This document shows positions 53,746 to 63,527 of a stretch of DNA of 64,000 bases, piece by piece. Positions within the stretch are counted from its first letter, which is position 1. Every line of letters begins with the position of its first letter. Origin of the DNA: an uncultured Bacilli bacterium (GTDB taxonomy: Bacteria > Bacillota_I > Bacilli_A > RF39 > UBA660). A model generated the notes under the pieces. That model did no database searches and had not been told where the DNA came from. It saw only the letters and a list, made by a program, of their open reading frames with translations. The DNA lies in the NCBI GenBank assembly GCA_934101495.1, contig CAKORG010000003.1, positions 1 through 64,000 of the forward strand. Direction: 5' to 3'. The position numbers were made by a program, and so were the translations under genes.

Positions 53746-54153
53746 TTATTCAATTACTTTAAAAACTTCAAAAACAATTTTAGTTTTATAATTAAAATTT
53801 GGATCTATTAATTTAAATATTCTTGTATGTTCTTTTTTATAATATTCTAAGGATTTATCCCCTTCTCCTTCAATAAATGCCATTTTTTTTGTAACATTTG
53901 CAAATTCTGTAATTATAACTTTTTCAGTTTCAATTAAACATGCCGTGCTATTATCATCATGAAGTATAATACTTCTATCACCAACTTTAGGTAAAGGTTC
54001 ATTATCATTTTCATATTCACTAAATAATGAAGTTGTTGCACGTTTTTCACCTAAAAGTACAAGTTTTATTAATTTTTCATTATCTGCACCAAATTTCCAA
54101 CATGGAATTTTGACTTTATTTTTTTCTAGCAATAAATTGTTATTCACTTGCAA
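53746..54153 (-). CDS. ASCH-domain protein
   Basis: 135 residues matching the ASCH fold: GEKRATTSLFSEYENDNEPL, GDRSIILHDDN, FIEGEGDKSLEYYKKEH. ASCH proteins bind RNA and may act as acetyl-cytidine hydrolases or coactivators. Starts (TTG 54153 or GTG 54147) are near GGTGAT. Single gene. Confidence 0.8.
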   Translation of the reverse strand: MQVNNNLLLEKNKVKIPCWKFGADNEKLIKLVLLGEKRATTSLFSEYENDNEPLPKVGDRSIILHDDNSTACLIETEKVIITEFANVTKKMAFIEGEGDKSLEYYKKEHTRIFKLIDPNFNYKTKIVFEVFKVIE

Positions 54154-54187
54154 TCACCCACAAGATTATTATATGTCATTTTATAAA

Positions 54188-54883
54188 TTATTCAATTACT
54201 ATATCTAAAATATATTTAAAATCTTTAAAACTCGCATTAGTACTCTCAATATCATAATATATACCATTATCTTCAAACTCTGTAAAATATGTATTTTCAT
54301 ATTTATAAATAGTCATTTCTTTATTTTTAATATTTGATGTTTTATTATTTTTAGTTTCAAAGAAATAATCACGAAGAGGTTTTTTATCTTTTGCAAAAGC
54401 TACGGTAATTTTTCCTTTTCCATCCTTATTTTTATAAGCATAAATAAGATTATGAATTTTACTAAATGGATTTTCATCATCATTTTCAGTTATAGCAAAA
54501 TAAATATCAGTTTCATATTTTTTTAATATTTCATCGTCATTTTCATAAAGATTTTTACTTCTTTTTAAAAATGGATAAGCCTTTTCTAAATCATCACTAA
54601 AATAAATATTCGTAGACTCATTAATATTCATTATTGTTACATCAATATCATTATTTCCAAATGTTTTTACTTCATTAATATAAATATTATCATCATAAGT
54701 ATTATTTTCTTTAAACACATTGTTTTTAAATTTAAATAACACTATTCCGATGCATATAATAATTAAAACTGCATATTTAAGCACACCATAATAATTATTT
54801 CTTTTCTTATTTGTTACATACCTATAAATATCTTCTTTATTTATTTTTTCATCAAAAATATCTTTTAAAACTTTTTTAGTCAT
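54188..54883 (-). CDS. Membrane protein paired with the sigma factor (putative anti-sigma)
   Basis: 231 residues: cytoplasmic N terminus with DEKINKEDIYRYVTNKKRNN, a single membrane helix (about 35-52), then an extracytoplasmic beta-rich domain. It begins 8 bases inside the end of the ECF sigma gene on the same strand, the usual place of a cognate anti-sigma factor. It has no obvious zinc anti-sigma (HxxxCxxC) motif. The regulatory role is inference from context. Confidence 0.7.
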   Translation of the reverse strand: MTKKVLKDIFDEKINKEDIYRYVTNKKRNNYYGVLKYAVLIIICIGIVLFKFKNNVFKENNTYDDNIYINEVKTFGNNDIDVTIMNINESTNIYFSDDLEKAYPFLKRSKNLYENDDEILKKYETDIYFAITENDDENPFSKIHNLIYAYKNKDGKGKITVAFAKDKKPLRDYFFETKNNKTSNIKNKEMTIYKYENTYFTEFEDNGIYYDIESTNASFKDFKYILDIVIE

Positions 54884-55364
54884 TATTTATCCTCCTTAAC
54901 TCTTTTAAAGTTCTATAAATATAATTTTTAACATTTGACTCAGTTAAATTTAAAGTATCAGCTATTTCTTTGATAGTAAAATCTTCACAATAATAAAGAT
55001 ACATTATTTTAGATATATTTCCACCTTTCTTTTTTAAGTAATTCCAAACTAACTCTGTATCAAACTTTTCCATTACGCTTTTTTCCAAATTAATGTTATC
55101 ACTAATATTATCATAAAGTACTTCATCGCTTTTTTTCATAAATTTAAACCTATAATATTTTTTTATAACATTTTTTGCTATACCAAATACATAGTTTTTA
55201 TCTTTAACTTTATCAATATTTTTATATACTTCAAGATAAATATTTTGAAGTATATCTTGAACATCGCCGATATTATTACTACTTACTACTACATATCTAG
55301 AAATATCCCTATAACTTTCATTATAAACTTCATTAAACTTTTCTAAGGCTTTTTGACTAGTCAT
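54876..55364 (-). CDS. ECF-type RNA polymerase sigma factor
   Basis: 162 residues. Region 2 (YRDISRYVVVSSNNIGDVQD, ILQNIYLEVYKNIDKV) and region 4 (YYCEDFTIKEIADTLNLTES, NVKNYIYRTLKELR) are clear. Start ATG 55364 is behind GAGGTGAT. Cotranscribed with the membrane protein at 54188; together a signal-responsive sigma/anti-sigma pair. The target regulon is not shown. Confidence 0.9.
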   Translation of the reverse strand: MTSQKALEKFNEVYNESYRDISRYVVVSSNNIGDVQDILQNIYLEVYKNIDKVKDKNYVFGIAKNVIKKYYRFKFMKKSDEVLYDNISDNINLEKSVMEKFDTELVWNYLKKKGGNISKIMYLYYCEDFTIKEIADTLNLTESNVKNYIYRTLKELRRINND

Positions 55365-55429
55365 TTTTATCACCTCGCATATAAAGTGTCATATTTTTCT
55401 AAAAAAGTTTCAAAAAAACAATTAGTTTT

Positions 55430-56029
55430 TCATTTACTAATTGTTTTTAACCAAATATCTATATCACTACTTGTGGCATCCTCAGAAAAACGGTATCCTT
55501 CACGCCATGTTCCGCCGCTTGATATAGATTTCAATTTTTTTGCACTATCACCTAAACCGCTAGATGCTGAAGTACAAACAGGATAAATATTTTTATTATC
55601 AAAAATATTACCCATTACAAAACTTGATACTGGATAGGCTGCTATTTTCCACCAAATTGGATAAGCTATAATAACATTTTCATAACTATCAAAGTTATCT
55701 GGAACCACTTTTTCAAGTAATATATGTCTTTTTGCTTCATCTTCATGTTCTTTAGATACTCTTGAATTTTTATCATTATAATTTAAGTCTTCATCTGTAT
55801 ATTTTTCTTGGGGCACTATTTTAAAAATATCTGCGTCAAGTTTCTTTGCTATTTTCTCTGCTAAATTTTTAGTATGATTTTGAGCGGAAAAATAAACAAC
55901 TAAAGTTTTACCACTTAGCACATCTCCACTTGCTTCATTTTCATTATTTTTTAAACGTACTCCAATAACTGCAACTATCGTCATCACTGCAGCTAGTATT
56001 ATCATTATTATTCTATTTTTTGTATTCAT
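55430..56029 (-). CDS. Flavodoxin-family protein with N-terminal membrane segment
   Basis: 199 residues. A membrane/signal segment (about 8-24) precedes a flavodoxin fold with LVVYFSAQNHTKNLAEKIAK and VIIAYPIWWKIAAYPVSSFV. FMN-dependent electron transfer on the outer side of the membrane is the expected role. The C terminus has SSASSGLGDSAKKLKSI and SGGTWREGYRF. It starts inside the end of ogt. Confidence 0.8.
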   Translation of the reverse strand: MNTKNRIIMIILAAVMTIVAVIGVRLKNNENEASGDVLSGKTLVVYFSAQNHTKNLAEKIAKKLDADIFKIVPQEKYTDEDLNYNDKNSRVSKEHEDEAKRHILLEKVVPDNFDSYENVIIAYPIWWKIAAYPVSSFVMGNIFDNKNIYPVCTSASSGLGDSAKKLKSISSGGTWREGYRFSEDATSSDIDIWLKTISK

Positions 56030-56522
56030 AAATGCCTTCCTTTTCTAATAATTTAATTTTATTATTTATGCCACCACCATAACCAGTAATTTTATTATTA
56101 GTACCCATAACTCTATGACAAGGAATTATAATGCAAATTGGATTTCTACCCACTGCACCACCAACAGCTTGAGCAGACATCCTTTTTATATTTTTCTTTT
56201 TAGCAATACAATTTGCTATATCACCATAACTTATTACTTTGCCATATGGAATTTTCTTTATATACTCTATTACTTCCAAAGTAAATCTACTCAAATTTTC
56301 TAATTTATATGAAGGTATAAAATCGGGTATTTTGCCTTCAAAATATAAATCTAACCAATTACTTGTTTCTTTAAAAATATCTAAATATTCTTCTTTTGCA
56401 TTTTTTTCTATTTTTTCTATATCATTAGAATTTTGAAACACTAAAGCTGTTAAGTATTCTCCATCTGATGTCATAACCATATTATCAAAACCAGATGGTG
56501 TTTCATAAAACCATTTATACAT
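56013..56522 (-). CDS. ogt: Methylated-DNA-protein-cysteine methyltransferase
   Basis: 169 residues with the active site IPCHRVMGTNNKITGYGGGI, catalytic Cys in PCHRV, and the DNA-binding helix GKVISYGDIANCIAKKKNIK. Repairs O6-alkylguanine by suicidal transfer. Its start abuts the stop of the dehydrogenase gene. Confidence 0.95.
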   Translation of the reverse strand: MYKWFYETPSGFDNMVMTSDGEYLTALVFQNSNDIEKIEKNAKEEYLDIFKETSNWLDLYFEGKIPDFIPSYKLENLSRFTLEVIEYIKKIPYGKVISYGDIANCIAKKKNIKRMSAQAVGGAVGRNPICIIIPCHRVMGTNNKITGYGGGINNKIKLLEKEGIYEYKK

Positions 56523-57454
56523 TAATATTTATAAAATCCTTCCCCGCTAGACTTACCAAGTTTTCCTTCGTCAATATAATTTTTAAGCAACCTTTCCATG
56601 CCTTTAAAGTTATAAGGCGCTAAAAATTTAGGAATTTTAACATACATTAATACAATATCATACGCTGTTTTAAGTCCAATTGTATCAAGTATTTCAAATG
56701 GTCCTTTTGGTGCGCCTGTTCCTCTTTTCCAAGCTGTATCAATACTTTCTACATCACTAATACCATTTACGAGCAAATCAAGGCCAGAAAATAAAAGTGG
56801 AATTAACATGGAATTAAGTAAATATCCAGATTTTTCTTTTCGAAGTGGAAGTGGCACCATTCTAATACTTTTAGCAAAATCTATTACTTCTTCAAAATAT
56901 TTTTCATTAGTATCTTTATGCATCATTACTTCAACAATATTATTTTTCCATATTGAATTAGCAAAATGAAGTGCTAAAAATTTATTTTCTCTTTTTGTAA
57001 ATTTTGCAAGTTTACTTGGAAGCATCGTAGATGAATTAGTAACTAGTATTGTTTTTTCTGGAAGAAGTGGTGCTATTTTTTCATAGATTTCTTTTTTAGC
57101 ATCAAAATCTTCACTCATGGACTCAATTACTAAATCAGCATCACAAACAGATTTTTCTAAATCAATTTCAAAGTTGATTTTATTTAGAACTTCTTCAAGA
57201 ATTTTTAAAGACTTACTAGCATTAAATTTATCAAAATCGGCTATACCCAAAGACCAAGTGTTTATATCTTTTTCTTTTTTCATTATATTAATTGCATCAA
57301 TATAAGATTTTTTTACATCTTCAAGTTTTTTCTTACATCTTTTAACACTTTCTTTACTTCTCAAATAAATTGTGACATTGTATCCACAGTAGCTTGTTTG
57401 AAATGCTATTTGACTGCCTAATATTCCACCACCTAAAATTGTTATATTTTTCAT
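56522..57454 (-). CDS. 3-hydroxyacyl-CoA dehydrogenase family protein
   Basis: 310 residues. Rossmann motif ITILGGGILGSQIAFQTSYC, catalytic region LALHFANSIWKNNIVEVM, C-terminal KRGTGAPKGPFEILDTIGL. Converts 3-hydroxyacyl-CoA to 3-ketoacyl-CoA; whether this member serves butyrate formation or lipid modification is unknown. ATG 57454 follows GTGAGG. It begins a cluster with acyltransferase and acyl-CoA ligase genes. Confidence 0.85.
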   Translation of the reverse strand: MKNITILGGGILGSQIAFQTSYCGYNVTIYLRSKESVKRCKKKLEDVKKSYIDAINIMKKEKDINTWSLGIADFDKFNASKSLKILEEVLNKINFEIDLEKSVCDADLVIESMSEDFDAKKEIYEKIAPLLPEKTILVTNSSTMLPSKLAKFTKRENKFLALHFANSIWKNNIVEVMMHKDTNEKYFEEVIDFAKSIRMVPLPLRKEKSGYLLNSMLIPLLFSGLDLLVNGISDVESIDTAWKRGTGAPKGPFEILDTIGLKTAYDIVLMYVKIPKFLAPYNFKGMERLLKNYIDEGKLGKSSGEGFYKY

Positions 57455-57497
57455 AAAAACCTCACTTTCAAACACAAGAAAAGAAACAAAATAAATT

Positions 57498-58088
57498 CTA
57501 CTTTTTCAAGGTATCTTCCATTAACTTTTTTACTGTTTCATATAGCAAATTATTAGCTTCTTCAAGTTCCATATCCGTTACTTTAAAAGGTTTACCATAT
57601 TTAATTACTAAATTCTTACTTCTAAAAACGTAATCCCCAGTAATACCAAATGGTACTAAATAAGCATCAGTTTTTTTTGCCATTGAAACAGCACCAAATT
57701 TAAAAGGTAGCAAAAACTCTTGAGTTTTATTTCTAGTGCCTTCAGGAAAAAGACCAATAGCTCCCCCATTTTTAAGGGTTTCAATTGCTTCATTTTTTGC
57801 TTTACCATCATGAACACTTCGATCAACAGAAATACATCCAACTGCTTTAAAGAACCATCTTGTTTTTTTATTATCAAAATATTCTCTTTTTGCCATATAT
57901 TTAATGAACCTTTTTGTTGAAATAATTGATAAACATTGATCATATAAGTGTTTATGGTTACCAACAATTAATATGGCACCATCTTTTGGTATATTTTCTT
58001 TTCCAATTATCGTGGGATTATAATACCATTTAAAAAATGGTCCTAGTATAAATCTTCCAATTCTATATAATAAAGGTATTTTATTCAT
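57498..58088 (-). CDS. 1-acylglycerol-3-phosphate acyltransferase (PlsC-like, copy 1)
   Basis: 196 residues with the NHxxxxD motif GNHKHLYDQCLS and FPEGTRNKTQE. Puts the second acyl chain on glycerolipids. The start overlaps the end of the ligase gene by 8 bases (coupled). A second PlsC-like gene flanks the ligase on the other side. Confidence 0.88.
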   Translation of the reverse strand: MNKIPLLYRIGRFILGPFFKWYYNPTIIGKENIPKDGAILIVGNHKHLYDQCLSIISTKRFIKYMAKREYFDNKKTRWFFKAVGCISVDRSVHDGKAKNEAIETLKNGGAIGLFPEGTRNKTQEFLLPFKFGAVSMAKKTDAYLVPFGITGDYVFRSKNLVIKYGKPFKVTDMELEEANNLLYETVKKLMEDTLKK

Positions 58089-59814
58089 CGTAATCACCTC
58101 GTGTATCTTTTTGTAAGCTCTTAAAATCTACTTTACCAAGTTTTGTTTTAGGTAGTCTTTTTCTAAAAACAAATTCAGCTGGTATCATATATTTAGATAA
58201 TTTTTTCTTGCAATATGCTTTAATATCATCTTTAACAAACATCGCAATATAACCTTCTTTTAAAACTATAAAAGCTTTTGGTACCTCTTGTTTATAAGGA
58301 TGGGGAACACCAACAATAGTACACTGCAAAACTGCTGGATGTGACTCAATAACTTCCTCAACATGGGATGGATACACATTATATCCACTTGAAATAATCA
58401 TTCTCTTAAGTCTTCCTTTATAAAAGACAAAACCATCTTCATCCATATAACCTAAATCACCTGTATGAAGCCAAACATGTCCATCTTTATGCACTTGAAG
58501 TGCTGTATTTGTTTCACTTTCATCATTTAAGTAACCTTGCATAAAAGCTTTAGAGTGAACACATATTTCACCAACATCTCCATATTTTAAAGTTTCTCTA
58601 GTAGCTGAATCAATTATTTTAATTTGATTTCCTGCAAGTGGTATTCCAACTGAACCAGATTTATTCACATCATCACAAGCAAGACAAACAGCAGCAAGAG
58701 CTTCAGACAAACCATAGCCTTGAGTGATTTTTCCTGGTGAATTATGTTCTTTTAAATATTCATTCATTTTATTTTCCAAAGATTTAGGTAGGATATCCCC
58801 GCCAGAAACAATATATTTTAAATTTGATAAATCTAAATTTTTAACATTATTATTACTCATTAAAGCTTCATATAAGGTTGGTACACCTAAAACACATGAA
58901 GGATTTTTTTTATGAAACATAATATCAAACTTTTTAGCATCAAATTGAGGAATTAAAATTGAATAACAACCTAATGCAAGTGGTGTATGCATTAAAACAC
59001 TTAAACCAAAGCCATGAAAATTAGGCATAATAGCAAGACAACAATCTCCAGCATGCAAATTTTTCATCGATATTTTTTCTTGAAGCGCTCCAAGTATAAA
59101 TGCTCTATTTTGAATAACAACATTTTTTGGTGTTCCACTAGTACCACCACTATGAATGATAACGGCGGGTGTATCTTTACCAAACTTAGGAAATTTTATA
59201 TATTCAGTACTATAATATTTTTTATAAAAGCCTTTCCAACTTAAATATTTATCCTTCTTTGGATGTTTTTTATATTTACCAATTTGACTTAAATTGTACC
59301 CAACTTTTAGAAAAAAAGGCATATAATCAGATGCACTTGCAAATATAACCTCTTTTACATCTGTTTTATCTATAATATTTTCAATCTTCGAATAAAAGCT
59401 ATTTAGCATAATCAAATGTTTACTTTTAGTAGATGTCAAACTAAATAATATTTCTTCTTCACTAGATAAAGGATGGACCATATTAGCAATAGCACCAATT
59501 TTATTTAATGCATACAAACTAACTAAAACATTTGGCATATTTGGAAGCATTATCGTAACAATATCCCCACGCTTAACTCCAGCTTTTGTAAACACTTTAG
59601 CATATGCATTTATTTCTTTAATGAAATTTTTATAAGTACTTTTATATCCCATATACTCATAAGCAATATAATCAGGATACAAGTAACTACTTTTTTTTAC
59701 TTGGTCATACATACTTATATCAGGTATTTTTATATTTAATTCTTCCTTTGTATAATATTTAGCCCAAGGCTCAGGTATTGGTTTTCTTCTTCTTAAAAAT
59801 GCAAATAAATTCAT
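58081..59814 (-). CDS. Acyl-CoA synthetase/AMP-binding ligase
   Basis: 577 residues. AMP-binding motif IIHSGGTSGTPKNVVIQN, GYGLSEALAAVCLACDD, and the C-terminal lysine region LHTGDLGYMDEDGFVFYKGR. Activates a fatty acid as adenylate/CoA ester, presumably for the two flanking acyltransferases. The 4-base overlap with copy 2 supports a single transcript. Confidence 0.88.
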   Translation of the reverse strand: MNLFAFLRRRKPIPEPWAKYYTKEELNIKIPDISMYDQVKKSSYLYPDYIAYEYMGYKSTYKNFIKEINAYAKVFTKAGVKRGDIVTIMLPNMPNVLVSLYALNKIGAIANMVHPLSSEEEILFSLTSTKSKHLIMLNSFYSKIENIIDKTDVKEVIFASASDYMPFFLKVGYNLSQIGKYKKHPKKDKYLSWKGFYKKYYSTEYIKFPKFGKDTPAVIIHSGGTSGTPKNVVIQNRAFILGALQEKISMKNLHAGDCCLAIMPNFHGFGLSVLMHTPLALGCYSILIPQFDAKKFDIMFHKKNPSCVLGVPTLYEALMSNNNVKNLDLSNLKYIVSGGDILPKSLENKMNEYLKEHNSPGKITQGYGLSEALAAVCLACDDVNKSGSVGIPLAGNQIKIIDSATRETLKYGDVGEICVHSKAFMQGYLNDESETNTALQVHKDGHVWLHTGDLGYMDEDGFVFYKGRLKRMIISSGYNVYPSHVEEVIESHPAVLQCTIVGVPHPYKQEVPKAFIVLKEGYIAMFVKDDIKAYCKKKLSKYMIPAEFVFRKRLPKTKLGKVDFKSLQKDTRGDYDE

Positions 59815-60383
59815 CTTAGATTCTCCCTTTCCTCTTTAATTATATTCATGAGTCTTTCTGTTTCTTCCTTTATATCGCCATCACACTTGATTGGCTCTAA
59901 AAATTTAATTGTTAAATCTTTAGAAAACAGTTTATATTTGCCAGTAATTACAAAAGGAACAATTGGACTATTAGTGTCAGTTGCCATTTTTACAGCACCT
60001 TTTTTAAATTTTAACATTTCTCCGGTTTTCTCGGTTGTTCCTTCAGGAAATATTCCAATTAATTTCTCCTTTTTCAAATATCTTTCAGCTATTATTAAAG
60101 CATTGCCGTCTTTGCTTTTTCTGTCAACTGGAATAAGTCCTAGATTACCAAAAATTATTTTTTTAGGGCCATTCCACAATTCCTTCTTAGCTAAAAAATG
60201 AACATTTCTTTTTGTAGCACTTATAAGAAGTGCTGCATCAAAATTACTGGTATGATTACCAGCTAAAACAACTCTACCGCTAATAGGAATATTTTCAGTG
60301 CCAATAAACTTTGGCCTAAAAAACAATTTATAAAACCCCGTAATTAGAGGTCTTAATATTTTATATAATATTGCATCTTTCAT
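59811..60383 (-). CDS. 1-acylglycerol-3-phosphate acyltransferase (PlsC-like, copy 2)
   Basis: 190 residues with NHTSNFDAALL and FPEGTTEKTGEM. ATG 60383 follows GAGGAAAAG; an upstream ATG at 60398 lies within the SD region. Two PlsC-like genes around one acyl-CoA ligase suggests a cassette for acylating lipids with an activated exogenous acid. Confidence 0.87.
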   Translation of the reverse strand: MKDAILYKILRPLITGFYKLFFRPKFIGTENIPISGRVVLAGNHTSNFDAALLISATKRNVHFLAKKELWNGPKKIIFGNLGLIPVDRKSKDGNALIIAERYLKKEKLIGIFPEGTTEKTGEMLKFKKGAVKMATDTNSPIVPFVITGKYKLFSKDLTIKFLEPIKCDGDIKEETERLMNIIKEERENLR

Positions 60384-60506
60384 ATATCTTTTCCTCATAC
60401 ATTATTTTAACAAATTTATTTTATTTTGTAAATTTTAAATGAGAACAATATTACAAATTATGTATGATTACTATTAAAATAACAAACGATTTTTATTTTT
60501 GAGCAA

Positions 60507-60647
60507 TTATTTTTTTATTTCTTCTTGGGATAATCCTGTTGCATTTTCTATTACTTTTGTTTCAACATTCATATTAGCTAAATTTCTAGCAATTGTTATT
60601 TTTTCCTTTTTTTTGAAAAATTTTTTAGGTTACAAAAATATATTGCT
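60507..60647 (-). pseudogene. Relic of an Rpn-like gene C terminus
   Basis: A start-less stretch of about 46 codons on the minus strand reads KKEKITIARNLANMNVETKV then IENATGLSQEEIKK and ends in TAA, matching the tail of the Rpn-like proteins at 26507 and 42341. An in-frame TAA lies immediately upstream. The remaining bases from 60384 to 60777 show no gene. Confidence 0.6.
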
Positions 60648-60777
60648 AAAAACACATGATATATTAGGTAAAAAATATGCAAAGAAATTTTATTTTTTAG
60701 CCAAAAATTAGGGTCAAAAAGTGTAAAATAAGTTGGAATCAAAAAAGACTACTAGAATATATCTAATAGCCAATTTA

Positions 60778-63297
60778 TTATTCATTTTTTAATTTTGCTA
60801 ACTTTTCTTCTTCAGCTTTTAATGTAAATCTTTCTTTTTCTACAAGTTCTCTCGGTGCTTTAGCAACATAGTTTTCATTACTTAGAAGTTTCTTTCTTCT
60901 TTCAATTGAACTTTCAAGTTCACTAATTTGTTTATTTAAAAGTAACAAATCTTCTTCAGTAACTTCTTTTTCATAATAAATATCTAAATTATAATTTTTA
61001 TAAATAACACTATACTTAGTACCTTTTATTACTTTATGTTCATCCAAATTTATACGAAGAAGTTTCATTATTAAACTATAGTCTTCTTCATTATTTATCT
61101 TTATTCCAAAATCTTTACCAATTTTATTTTCAAGTTTTACATTTCTAAATACTTTGATAAATTCAATAATATTATTAAATTCTTCATATTCTTTGTTAAA
61201 TACTTCAGCTTTATTATATTTTGGATATTCGGATAATATTATATTTTCTTCATGCATTGGAAGATTACTATAAAGTTCATCAGTAACATAAGGCATAAAT
61301 GGATGAAGCATTTTAAGTATGCAGCTAAGTACATAATAAAGTACTGATTTAGTTGTCATATCATCTAAACTAAATTTAGCAAATTCAATATAATTATCAC
61401 AAAAATCATTCCATACAAAGCTATAGATTTCTGTACCAACATTATTAAAATCATAATGTTCCATATTTTTAGTTACACTCTTAATAGTATTATTTAAACT
61501 TGTTAAAATCCACTTATCTTCCATTTTCAAATTATCAAAATTTAAAGCATTTAAGTCTTCAATATTCATAAGAACAAAACGAGAAGCATTCCATAATTTA
61601 TTGATAAAATTCCAACTTGCTTTTACCTTTTCTTCATCATATCTTAAATCTGTTCCAGCAGCACTAGATGTTGTTAAGAAAAACCTAAGGGCATCAGCAC
61701 CATAAGTATCTATAACATCCATTGGATCTACACCATTACCTAAAGATTTACTCATCTTTCTTCCTTGTTTATCACGAATAAGTCCGTGAATTAAACAATC
61801 TTTAAATGGTCTTTCTCCTGTAAAATGAAGTCCCTCAAAAGTCATACGATTAACCCAGAATGGAATAATATCATAACCAGTAACTAGAACATTATTTGGA
61901 TAGAACTTTTTAAAATCTTCAGTTTCTTCTGGCCAGCCAAGTGTAGAAAATGGCCATAAAGCACTTGAGAACCATGTATCTAAAACATCATTATCTTGAA
62001 CCCAGCCATCACCAACAGGTGCAACTTCACCAACATACACTTCATCACCTTTATACCAAGCAGGAATTCTATGTCCCCACCAAAGTTGACGAGAAATACA
62101 CCAGTCATAAGTTATTTCCATCCAGTGATTCATAATTTTTTCATATCTAGTTGGAACGAAATTTACTTTAGTATCTTTATTTTTTTGATTTTCTAAAACT
62201 TTATTTGCAAGTGGACGCATTTTAACAAACCATTGTTTAGAAAGATATGGTTCAACCATTACTCCACTTCGCTCACTATGACCAACATTATGCATTATTT
62301 CTTCTATGCTTATCAGTAAATCTTTTTCTTTTAAATATTCTACCAACTTTTCACGAGCAACAAATCTATCAAGCCCCGCAAACTTTCCAGCATTTTCATT
62401 CATTGTTCCATCAGGATTTATGCAAACGATTCTTTCTAAATTATGTCTATTACCAACTTCAAAGTCATTTGGATCATGAGCTGGAGTAATCTTAACAATA
62501 CCAGTACCAAATAGAGGATCAGCATGTTCATCACCAACAATTGGAATAAGTTTACCTACTACTGGTAAAACAACATTCTTACCAATTAAGTCTTTATATC
62601 TTTCGTCATCTGGATTAACTGCAACCGCTGTATCACCAAATAACGTTTCAGGTCTAGTTGTTGCAACTTCTAAATACTCATCACTATTTTCTAAATAATA
62701 TTTAATATGATAAAAAGCACCTTTTACTTCTTTATAAATAACTTCTTAATTAGAAAGTGCTGTCCTTTGGGCAGGATCCCAATTTATAATTCTTTCTCCA
62801 CGATAAATTAAACCTTCATCATATAGAGTTTTAAATACATGCTTAACAGCTTTATTTAATCCTTCATCTAGGGTAAATCTTTCTTTTGAATAACATAATG
62901 AAAGACCTAACTTGGCCCATTGTCTATGAATATTTTCAGCATATTCTTTTTTCCATTCCCAAGCATATTCTAACCATTTTTCTCTATCTAAAGAACGAGG
63001 TTTGATTCCCATTTCTTTTAGTTTAGCATCAACTTTGGCTTGAGTTGCAATACCAGCATGATCCATACCAGGAATCCAGATAGCATTAAAACCTTGCATT
63101 TTCTTGAAACGAATAATAATATCTTGAAGTGCTGTATCCCAAGCATGACCTAAATGAAGTTTTCCTGTAACATTTGGGGGTGGGATAACTATAGCATAAG
63201 GTTTTCCTCCTTCTTTTTCTTCAAAATAATCATTCTTAATCCAATTTTCATATTTACCATTTTCAACTTCTAAATGATTATACTTTTTTTCTAACAT
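60778..63297 (-). pseudogene. valS: Valyl-tRNA synthetase interrupted by one in-frame TAA
   Basis: One continuous frame of 839 codons is interrupted only by TAA at 62746-62748 (codon 184). Before it: [15 protein letters not shown] (HIGH motif) and ALSN; after it: EVIYKEVKGAFYHIKYYLEN, editing-domain TTRPETLFGDTAV, and KMSKS motif QGRKMSKSLGNGVDP. The anticodon-binding domain and C-terminal coiled coil (from EVTEEDLLLLNKQI) are complete. ValS charges tRNA-Val and is essential. A T-box leader precedes it. The TAA replaces what is normally Glu or Asp; it could be a sequence error or a real mutation. Confidence 0.9.
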
Positions 63298-63317
63298 ATT
63301 AATTCCTTCTTTCTAAA

Positions 63318-63480
63318 AATAAAAAAAGATGATACCCAAGGAGTCAATTTGTGACGGTACCATCCTTTATTTAACTTAATTGATTTTATAGCATCTCTGC
63401 ATTATTTTTCCTTTTGTAACCTTCATATAACCTCTTTATTAGCTTCCACCAAACGCTAACTCTCTTTAAAACAAATTATA
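63318..63480 (-). promoter_or_regulatory. T-box leader of valS
   Basis: The minus-strand leader contains stem I elements (GAGAGTTAGCGTTTGGTGG, AAGCTAAT), the T-box core GGATGGTACCGTC at 63353-63365, and a terminator GATGGTACC/GGGTATCATC with T-run (63318-63345). Uncharged tRNA-Val would favour antitermination. The specifier codon could not be placed with certainty. Confidence 0.85.
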
Positions 63481-63527
63481 TTACTCCTCAAAAATCATCA
63501 AAATATAAGCATATTTTAACAAATTAT

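Noticed and set aside
60499..60711. Plus-strand frame of 70 codons
   Set aside because: It is antisense to the Rpn-like relic and its neighbourhood; no ribosome site.
62404..62745. Frameshift in valS
   Set aside because: The frame before and after is the same (the start codons are 894 bases apart, a multiple of three) and the intervening codons translate cleanly; the lesion is one stop codon.
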